Origin: an uncultured Rikenellaceae bacterium
GTDB lineage: Bacteria > Bacteroidota > Bacteroidia > Bacteroidales > Rikenellaceae
DNA length: 50,855 nucleotides
NCBI GenBank assembly: GCA_947038405.1
Contig: CAMQVY010000014.1
Span: 1-50,855 of the forward strand
Reading direction: 5' to 3'
A model generated the notes under the pieces. The model was not told where the DNA came from and made no database searches. It saw only the letters and a program-made list of their open reading frames with translations. Positions 25,656 to 32,395 of this stretch are shown here, one piece after another (position 1 is the stretch's first letter; the number at the start of each line of letters is the position of its first letter). The position numbers and the translations under genes were made by a program.

Positions 25656-26978
25656 TTATTTAATCATAAATATTAGAGTCAATCCCGCTTGAGTCGGTCC
25701 AAAATAGTGTTTTGTCTCTTTCGATTGAAATTGTCCACATGGGGCATTTTCATATTTTTCTGAATCCAAATAAGCATATCCGACTCCAATATTAGCCTCC
25801 AAACCCCAACGTCTAGAAATCCTCAACAGATAACCATAATCTACACCTGCGCCAACTAGCCAACCCTCATAACGATAATTTTTAATTTTAGTTCCCGAGA
25901 TACCTCCCATCATATTAGTAAACCAGTTATCACCTCCAACATTATAATATGAAGTGTGTGCATGGGCTCCAAAAAAGTGCCCATTAAATCGCTCTTTTAA
26001 CCAATATCTAAACTCTGGCTGAACTAAAAAATGTTTTATTTTACTGTTGGTAGCCTCATCTATATTCCAAGGATTATAGCTCCCTGAGATACCAAGTGTT
26101 GTTTGTTCTCCAAGACCAAATTCAAATCCCAAGTTCATACTTCCTGTAATGTCATATAGTAGGTTCGTCTTGACCGCTATATCACATAAGAAACCCTCTT
26201 CTGCAGCAAGGATTGTCTTGTTTTTAATATTTACATATGCTCTATTTATATTTACTAAACTAACGTAAAGACCAACAGAAATAGATGGGGAGAAGTCTGT
26301 ACCGAATAAATTAGCATCTGCGTTGTAGTATTTATTATTCATAATAGAAATAGTAGGTTCAGCAAAAACACCTAATCCTCTATGTATATTATACTTTACT
26401 CTCATTCCCGCATCCATCCCTAAAGAGACATTTTCACCTTTTCTAAAATTTATTCCTGCCACACCAATCAACTCCCACTTTTTAGGAGTTTCAAGTTTTG
26501 ACGCGTAAGATGTAAAATTAAACACATAATTTAACCCCATAGAGAAGTAATCTACAGCCTCTGAAGAGTGCATAAAAGTACCTTCTGAATTAACATTAAA
26601 TCCTGTATACGGTAGGTGACCATACCCTAACTTTAACTCTACACCATGGATAGGTGCTAACCAATACCCAAAAGTTATATTAGAATTAAAACCGTTACTC
26701 TTTCGTCCTAGCCACTCTGAAACTCCCCATATCTGCTCCATGCCAACCCCTACGTTAATATAAGAGCGTTCTAAAGTACTCTTATGTTCAGAAAATTTAG
26801 AGCCACTCCATTTTGCAGGAGATTGATATAGATATTTAAAAACGCTCTCTTTGGGCTGCTTAACACCTGCTTTTTGCGCATAAGTAGAGTTAAAAGGACA
26901 AAATACAGCTCCAATAATCAATAATATAGTTAGGCTAAACGCACATTGTATTTTATTCATCATAATTCTCTTTTTCAT
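25656..26978 (-). CDS. DUF3575-containing outer-membrane protein
   Basis: 440 residues. Possible starts are ATG 26978, 26963 and 26960; the first overlaps the upstream gene by 26 bases, and all keep the signal peptide (FSLTILLIIGAVF to STYAQ). The N-terminal half (about 50-210) has beta-barrel-like strands (SYINVGVGMEQIWGVSEWLG, ITFGYWLAPIHGVELKLGYG). The C-terminal half (about 265-440) is a DUF3575 domain (DIAVKTNLLYDITGSMNLGF, GISGSYNPWNI, QPEFRYWLKERFNGHFFGAH). The two halves resemble each other. DUF3575 proteins accompany Bacteroidetes pilus loci, and the domain forms an outer-membrane barrel. It sits between the OmpA-like gene and the major fimbrillin gene. Confidence 0.8.
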   Translation of the reverse strand: MKKRIMMNKIQCAFSLTILLIIGAVFCPFNSTYAQKAGVKQPKESVFKYLYQSPAKWSGSKFSEHKSTLERSYINVGVGMEQIWGVSEWLGRKSNGFNSNITFGYWLAPIHGVELKLGYGHLPYTGFNVNSEGTFMHSSEAVDYFSMGLNYVFNFTSYASKLETPKKWELIGVAGINFRKGENVSLGMDAGMRVKYNIHRGLGVFAEPTISIMNNKYYNADANLFGTDFSPSISVGLYVSLVNINRAYVNIKNKTILAAEEGFLCDIAVKTNLLYDITGSMNLGFEFGLGEQTTLGISGSYNPWNIDEATNSKIKHFLVQPEFRYWLKERFNGHFFGAHAHTSYYNVGGDNWFTNMMGGISGTKIKNYRYEGWLVGAGVDYGYLLRISRRWGLEANIGVGYAYLDSEKYENAPCGQFQSKETKHYFGPTQAGLTLIFMIK

Positions 26979-29097
26979 TTGGTTGTACTAACTCATAAAT
27001 ATCCATTACATCAGAGTCTATTTTAGCTATGTCTGCTAATGATGGGTCAAGCCTCAGTGCATTACTCATTGCATCCATCGCACTGACAACATCATCTACC
27101 CTATTTGCACACACTGTATATATATACCATGATTTACTATCTTGTGAATACTTAGGATCTTGAATATGAATCTTAATCTTCTCATATGCCTCATTATTGT
27201 ATTTTAGTCCTAGTAATATTAAAATTTCATTTAAACCTCCTTCGTCTGCAATTACAGAGTAAGCATTTTCATAATTGCCAGTTAACGTACTAATTACAGC
27301 TCTAAGATATTCCGTCTCAGGATACTCATCTATAGTACAGACTAAAGAGTCTGCCATGTAAAAATTATCTTCATTTAATGCCATTAATACCTGATTATAG
27401 ACCATAGACATTGGCACTCTCTCATCCATCATTACAGGCAACTGTAAATTTAGATCAGACCCTCCTTCTAACAGTAACCTAATCGCAACTCGATTTACTG
27501 CCCATGCAAAGTTAGGATAGACCCTTATTGCATCAAGTTCAATCTCCTCTCGCCTTTTATCATTTGTTTCAAGAAGAATTAATTGAAAATATTCATAACG
27601 AGACATCTCTTTACCTTGATTATAAGCATCAAGAATCTCTTTAAAAGATAATTTTCTGAATATTGAATACTCAATATTATAGTCAATCTTACGTAACTTA
27701 GGCAAATAGTGAGGGACTATAATTTTTTTGTACTCAGGCAATGACCTAATAGCCCATTCATGATATTTAACATTTCTCTCTGTTACAATTTCTCTCAACT
27801 TCTTAGCAATCGGTAGACTATCTTGCTCTACAAGATCAACAACACTACTCCATGGCAGCACAACACCTTTACTACTCAGAGTTACGTATTTACGCATCTC
27901 ATCAGATAAAGTACTAGTTACAACATTAAGCAACTCTTTAGTTCTTCGATCTGCAAGCTTCTGATTTCTAACAACATTCCCATCAGGCGAAGAGTAGCCA
28001 ATCATAGAAATTGACTTAATACTAGCACTCTCGTTACTCTGCAGTTCACTTAATATACCTCTAATTGCATCTATATTTGCTTTGTTCTTTGGATTAGTAT
28101 AGTCTATCTCATGTCTACCTATATTAAACTCTACATATGCCGCCCCATCTGTATTCTTTAACTGCATCTCCACTTTAGGCATTATCAAACTATCCTGTTT
28201 TCCTAGTACTAGACTCGCCTTTGAACCTACGGGGACATAACTTTTATCTAAATTCATTGGTCCTAGTGAATGAGTGAAGAAGCGCATCACATTTTGCAGT
28301 CCACTAGCTACTGTTATAGTATCCATTAATATAGGTACTTTTCTTTCATGTGAATCAACCAATGTCAAATAACAGTCCACACGAAACTTGTCATTTAAAT
28401 CTTTCCTGTCGAAAGATAGAGAGTCTGCATAAGTATATATGTCATTATCCCTATTTATATTATTATCTACGATATATTCATTTAATTTATCGTTAGAACT
28501 ATCAAAATCTAAGTATCGATGTTGCACAATACTATATTTTTCACCATCTATAACAACTGGGCGAAGATTGTATTCATCTCCAGTTGTCATATTATATACA
28601 GTAGGTTGGACTACTAAGCGGCGATCTGTAGTGAATAATTCAGCAGGTATCCTAAATCTAGTCTTAAAATAAAAATGATCACCTCTCACCTCAATATCAG
28701 CAGGCTCAATAGTCAACTTTTTTATCTTTTGTGTACCAATAACTAAAACTTCATCCACTTCGAGGATCCGTTCATTCATTACCACATCAGCTTGCTGTCT
28801 TCCATCAACAGAGAGTGTTACATCATTATAGCCACTTTTACTAAAATTTAACATGGCATCACGTGCCACGCTAACTACAAATTTACCTTCAACATCACTC
28901 TCCCCAATAACATAACCGTCAAGTACTATACTTACATAGCTGATAGCTTCATTGCCTGGAATAGACTTTATGGTTCCTTGAAGCCTAATCTTTTGCTGTG
29001 CACAAACAGAATATACAGACATACTTCCCATCACTAAACACAACAACAGTATCAGAAATGGTTTTTTATGGAATATTTTATTGATTAATTGAAACAT
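26953..29097 (-). CDS. OmpA-like domain protein of the pilus locus
   Basis: 714 residues with a signal sequence (LILLLCLVMGSMSVYSVCAQ). Residues about 38-110 form a carboxypeptidase-regulatory-like beta-sandwich (GTIKSIPGNEAISYVSIVLD, GESDVEGKFVVSV). A beta-rich region with DRRLVVQPTVYNMTTGDEYN follows. An OmpA-like peptidoglycan-associated domain lies near 330-400 (YVEFNIGRHEID, ISMIGYSSPDGNVVRNQKLA, DRRTKELL). The C-terminal ~250 residues are helical with TPR-like spacing. Such proteins are often encoded beside Mfa/Fim loci and probably tether the pilus machinery to the wall. It lies 17 bases after the first DUF3575 gene and overlaps the next. Confidence 0.78.
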   Translation of the reverse strand: MFQLINKIFHKKPFLILLLCLVMGSMSVYSVCAQQKIRLQGTIKSIPGNEAISYVSIVLDGYVIGESDVEGKFVVSVARDAMLNFSKSGYNDVTLSVDGRQQADVVMNERILEVDEVLVIGTQKIKKLTIEPADIEVRGDHFYFKTRFRIPAELFTTDRRLVVQPTVYNMTTGDEYNLRPVVIDGEKYSIVQHRYLDFDSSNDKLNEYIVDNNINRDNDIYTYADSLSFDRKDLNDKFRVDCYLTLVDSHERKVPILMDTITVASGLQNVMRFFTHSLGPMNLDKSYVPVGSKASLVLGKQDSLIMPKVEMQLKNTDGAAYVEFNIGRHEIDYTNPKNKANIDAIRGILSELQSNESASIKSISMIGYSSPDGNVVRNQKLADRRTKELLNVVTSTLSDEMRKYVTLSSKGVVLPWSSVVDLVEQDSLPIAKKLREIVTERNVKYHEWAIRSLPEYKKIIVPHYLPKLRKIDYNIEYSIFRKLSFKEILDAYNQGKEMSRYEYFQLILLETNDKRREEIELDAIRVYPNFAWAVNRVAIRLLLEGGSDLNLQLPVMMDERVPMSMVYNQVLMALNEDNFYMADSLVCTIDEYPETEYLRAVISTLTGNYENAYSVIADEGGLNEILILLGLKYNNEAYEKIKIHIQDPKYSQDSKSWYIYTVCANRVDDVVSAMDAMSNALRLDPSLADIAKIDSDVMDIYELVQPNEKENYDE

Positions 29098-29114
29098 TAT
29101 ACCTCCCTACTACT

Positions 29115-29630
29115 CTAATTAATTATATAAGACAAACTTACTCCAAACTTTGTTAACAGAGGTCTAAATTCTGTGTGTATTGGAGCAGGTGTGTATAGTT
29201 CAGTATTAGCATGTGACCGGACAAAACCCGCACCAATACCTACATGAGGCGTTAGACTCATACGTTTACTTAAAATAATACTATATCCATAGCCAACACC
29301 AATAGCTACCATTTGCTCCTTTTTATTTTGTTTTTCAAACTCATAAGTAGAGGTAACTGCATTTACGCCTAAATAATGAGAATAAAAAGGGCGTTTAAAC
29401 CAGTATCTCAACTCAGTTGAAAGACTCAAACGCTTAAAATTAACATTCACAAGTGGATCATAAACCCCCTCAACATTCAAAGACAACCTAGAGGATACCA
29501 CTAAATCTACACTTAGGTTAGGCGAAACAGTACCCCACTTAACCGCATCAGTAGAAACTACGACACGCTGAGCGCACACTATGGATGTCAAACTTACCAA
29601 TACAAACGTTAATAAAATTTTAATTTTCAT
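29115..29630 (-). CDS. DUF3575 outer-membrane protein, first gene of the pilus operon
   Basis: About 171 residues from the ATG at 29630, with signal MKIKILLTFVLVSLTSIVCA. The frame extends six codons upstream to 29648, but the internal Met gives the better signal. DUF3575 features are RVVVSTDAVKWGTVSPNLSV, LRYWFKRPFYSHYLGVNAVT and GVGYGYSIILSKRMSLTPHV, a short outer-membrane beta-barrel. It resembles the C-terminal half of the 440-residue protein in the same operon. It is the first of seven genes on the minus strand and the probable promoter lies near 29770. Confidence 0.82.
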   Translation of the reverse strand: MKIKILLTFVLVSLTSIVCAQRVVVSTDAVKWGTVSPNLSVDLVVSSRLSLNVEGVYDPLVNVNFKRLSLSTELRYWFKRPFYSHYLGVNAVTSTYEFEKQNKKEQMVAIGVGYGYSIILSKRMSLTPHVGIGAGFVRSHANTELYTPAPIHTEFRPLLTKFGVSLSYIIN

Positions 29631-29648
29631 TCCCTTTACTAATAACAT

Positions 29649-29987
29649 TAATTTTCAAACTTCAAACTAATGGTTCATTATTACAACTACTACTCAATCA
29701 ATATATACAATAAGAAAAGACACAATACAAAAGAAGTATTGCCCATTCATTACATTAACATACTGCAAATATATCTATAGTAGTTAGATAAAACTACATC
29801 CACCTAGGATACTACGTAAAATGTTATGTGCATAGGGTAAAAAATACGATATACATATGGTAAACTCAATCTAAATAATTAAAAGTAAGCAACTTACCCC
29901 AATAACAAACTGGATGTTTATCAATAAATATGTGTATAAAAATATCAAACACACTACCCTTTTAAAAAATACAATCCTCTGTTAGTA
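29649..29987 (-). promoter_or_regulatory. Upstream region of the pilus operon
   Basis: AT-rich, about 340 bp with no gene. On the minus strand TATATTTG at 29773-29766 matches the -7 consensus about 135 bases before the start codon; no -33 TTG is clear. I looked for flanking inverted repeats that would indicate an invertible promoter and found none longer than about 6 bp. Confidence 0.35.
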
Positions 29988-30404
29988 AGAAAATATAACG
30001 CAATAAACATATTGTGGATATATGCACTAATTATTCATGTTTACACTTATTGGATTGATCAGAATATCTATACATATTTTTGATGTTTATCAATCTTTTC
30101 ACGAGGGAATATCTGATCCTATTTCTGTATTATATGGAGGATTACTAGCTGCAAGTTTTATATTCTATCCAATAGAGGTCATTCGTCCATTATATCTCCG
30201 ATTATCTTAAATCCTGCCTTGATTATTATATCTAACTATTTAAAAGACGATAGTAAAGATATTTTAGCAAGAATTATATTTCTTATCTCAATGTCATTTA
30301 TTGTGATTTATCCATAAATTATACTCATATACATAATAAAACATCAAAATAAATACAACATTACTTTAATTAAAAGGAAATTCTTTTTTGTTAAAGATTA
30401 TTAA
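29988..30404 (+). pseudogene. Truncated relic of a membrane AraC-type regulator
   Basis: The translation tracks the intact regulator at 8001-9197. KYNAINILWIYALIIH matches the first helix (HYINILWIWVFALIAH). After a gap of about 50 residues, GLIRISIHIFDVYQSFHEGI and SDPISVLYGGLLAASFIFYP match its third and fourth helices. After a stop near 30210 and a frame change, ISPIILNPALIIISNYLKDD and SKDILARIIFLISMSFIVIY continue the match, ending FFVKDY then TAA at 30402-30404. The DNA-binding half is absent. At least one stop, one frameshift and one internal deletion are needed, so it is a pseudogene. It lies between the pilus operon and the sulfatase gene. Confidence 0.75.
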
Positions 30405-30418
30405 ATTACATATCTTTA
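30388..30418 (+). promoter_or_regulatory. Promoter of the sulfatase gene
   Basis: TTTTTTG ending at 30390 gives the -33 TTG, and TATCTTTA at 30411-30418 gives the -7 box, with an exact 20-base spacer. The ATG follows 44 bases later. It overlaps the tail of the regulator relic. Confidence 0.55.
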
Positions 30419-30461
30419 ACAAAATTACATAATTTACTAACTAATTTACGACCTAAAGACT

Positions 30462-32003
30462 ATGAATACCTTCTTCAAAATTACACCCATGCTAGGAATG
30501 GCAATGGCTACAACAGGTTGCGACACAGCAGCCGACTCAACAAATGCGCAAAAACCTAACATTATCTATATCATCGCAGATGACATGGGTTATGGAGAGC
30601 TAGGTTGCTATGGACAAGAGAAAATCGAGACCCCAAATATTGATGCCTTAGCAAAGAGTGGAATGAGATTTACACAACACTACTCAGGTGCTCCTGTATC
30701 AGGCCCTTCACGTTCAGTCCTAATGACTGGACTACACCTTGGACACACACCTGTAAGAGGTAATGATGAGGTTGCTTCACGTGGTAACGTATGGAGCCAC
30801 GCAGCTATGCTTGCAGACTCTACCTTAGAGGGACAAGCTCCGATACCTGAAGGAACAAAAACAATAGCAACCCTTATGAAAGACGCAGGATACCAGACAG
30901 GTGTCGTGGGTAAATGGGGATTAGGACACCCAGGATCAAATTCTACTCCAAACAAAGCAGGATTTGACTTCTTCTACGGATACAACTGCCAGCGTCAAGC
31001 TCACACATACTACCCTATGTTTTTATATAAAAATGAAAACAGAGTCTATCTTGATAACGCACCACTTCTTACTCCTGGCGCTAGACTTAAAAAAGGTGAA
31101 GACAAATATGATGCTGAAAATTACGAGCAATTTTCTCGTAACGAATATGCAGGCGATCTTATGTTTGACGAACTACTTGGTTTTGTAGACAGAAGTAAAG
31201 ATGAACCATTTATGCTTATGTGGACAACTCCTATTCCTCACGTATCACTTCAAGTAACAGAGAAATGGGTTGAGTACTACAGAGAGAAATTTGGTGACGA
31301 AGAGCCATACACAGGTGCTCAAGGCTACCTACCTTGTCGCTATCCACATGCAACGTACGCTGCAATGATCAGCTACCTTGACGAACAAGTTGGTCTACTT
31401 GTTGAAAAGCTAAAAGAAGAGGGAATATACGATAATACAATTATTATGTTTACTTCAGATAATGGATCGACATTTAATGGTGGTTCAGACTCTCCATGGT
31501 TTAATAGTAATGGTCCTCTTAGAACAGGTAAGGGTCGTGGAAAAGGTACAGTTACAGAGGGTGGTATTAGAGTTCCATTTATCGTATCATGGCCAGGACA
31601 TATAGAGGCAGGTACTACATCTGATCACATTAGTGCATTTTGGGATATGGTACCTACATTTACAGATATAACAGGAGTTGAAAATACAAATAGAACAGAT
31701 GGCATCAGCCTTTTGCCTACACTTTTAGGTGAAGAGCAAACAGAGACACATGAGTTTCTATATTGGGGATTTGGAGAAGGTTCTGGTTCAAGAGCTGTAC
31801 GTATGGGAAAATGGAAAGGTGTTATCTATAATATCAGAAAAGGTAATGATGTTATGGAGCTATACAACCTAGATAACGATATACGTGAAGAGCATGATTT
31901 AGCAGCTGAAAATCCAGAAATTGTAGCTAAGATTAAAGCAATAATGGTACAAGAGCACGAGGATGCAACTCATTACCCTAAATTTAACTTCTTTAAAGAC
32001 TAA
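30462..32003 (+). CDS. Serine-type sulfatase, lipoprotein (S1 family)
   Basis: 513 residues. The N-terminus MNTFFKITPMLGMAMATTGC looks like a lipobox with Cys20. PNIIYIIADDMGYGELGCYG carries the metal ligands Asp40 and Asp41. The active-site motif VSGPSRSVLMTG (S80-G-P-S-R84) has Ser at the formylglycine position, so activation would need the anaerobic sulfatase maturase (anSME), which is not encoded in this window. Later family motifs are VVGKWGLGH, MWTTPIPH, FTSDNGST and GKGRGKGTVTEGGIRVPFIV. The enzyme removes sulfate esters, probably from glycans; the substrate cannot be assigned. It lies upstream of a DUF6067-type glycoside hydrolase gene on the same strand, separated by hairpins, which suggests related but separately controlled roles. 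Confidence 0.92.
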   Translation: MNTFFKITPMLGMAMATTGCDTAADSTNAQKPNIIYIIADDMGYGELGCYGQEKIETPNIDALAKSGMRFTQHYSGAPVSGPSRSVLMTGLHLGHTPVRGNDEVASRGNVWSHAAMLADSTLEGQAPIPEGTKTIATLMKDAGYQTGVVGKWGLGHPGSNSTPNKAGFDFFYGYNCQRQAHTYYPMFLYKNENRVYLDNAPLLTPGARLKKGEDKYDAENYEQFSRNEYAGDLMFDELLGFVDRSKDEPFMLMWTTPIPHVSLQVTEKWVEYYREKFGDEEPYTGAQGYLPCRYPHATYAAMISYLDEQVGLLVEKLKEEGIYDNTIIMFTSDNGSTFNGGSDSPWFNSNGPLRTGKGRGKGTVTEGGIRVPFIVSWPGHIEAGTTSDHISAFWDMVPTFTDITGVENTNRTDGISLLPTLLGEEQTETHEFLYWGFGEGSGSRAVRMGKWKGVIYNIRKGNDVMELYNLDNDIREEHDLAAENPEIVAKIKAIMVQEHEDATHYPKFNFFKD

Positions 32004-32017
32004 GAAGTTAAATTTAG
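31978..32017 (+). repeat. Hairpin 1 of 3 after the sulfatase gene
   Basis: Perfect 15-bp AT-rich stem (CTAAATTTAACTTCT at 31978-31992 with 32003-32017). The left arm is the last codons of the sulfatase gene and the loop contains its stop codon. No U-tract follows. Confidence 0.6.
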
Positions 32018-32067
32018 ATATTATGATCATTAGGTCACTACTATAATGCAGTGATAAACTCATAGCT

Positions 32068-32105
32068 TAGGGTTATAATGGATAATCAATACCATTATAA
32101 CCCTA
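32068..32105 (+). terminator. Hairpin 2 of 3 after the sulfatase gene
   Basis: Perfect 14-bp stem (TAGGGTTATAATGG at 32068-32081 with 32092-32105), 10-base loop, followed by ATTTAAT. A probable terminator with a weak U-tract. Confidence 0.6.
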
Positions 32106-32118
32106 TTTAATACAAAAC

Positions 32119-32158
32119 AGAGCACTCTAACCATTTTATATAGTGGTTAGAGTGCTCT
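32119..32158 (+). terminator. Hairpin 3 of 3 after the sulfatase gene
   Basis: Perfect 15-bp stem (AGAGCACTCTAACCA at 32119-32133 with 32144-32158), 10-base loop. No U-run follows on the plus strand. It lies 13 bases after hairpin 2. Confidence 0.55.
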
Positions 32159-32334
32159 AAGTATATATATAAACTATTAGGTCCTTAAAATTTCATCTTC
32201 TAAAGAGATATCCATACCTTTAAGATATATTCTGCGAGTAAAGTTAACACTGCCTGTATCAATTTAAATTCTATGGCAGAATGACTATACATAAAATCAA
32301 TATTTATTTAGTTTCAATAAGTAATTAATGAGAG

Positions 32335-32342
32335 TATTTTTG
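32335..32342 (+). promoter_or_regulatory. -7 box for the DUF6067-like gene
   Basis: TATTTTTG matches TAnnTTTG, 54 bases before the ATG at 32396. The -33 region has GTTTC instead of TTG. The rest of 32159-32395 shows nothing else. Confidence 0.4.
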
Positions 32343-32395
32343 TATTTTTAATATATAAATATTAATTTTAGCCTAAACAATAATCCCCAATAATT

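Noticed and set aside
29649-29987. Invertible (phase-variable) promoter for the pilus operon
   Set aside because: I looked for flanking inverted repeats of 8 bp or more and found none convincing.
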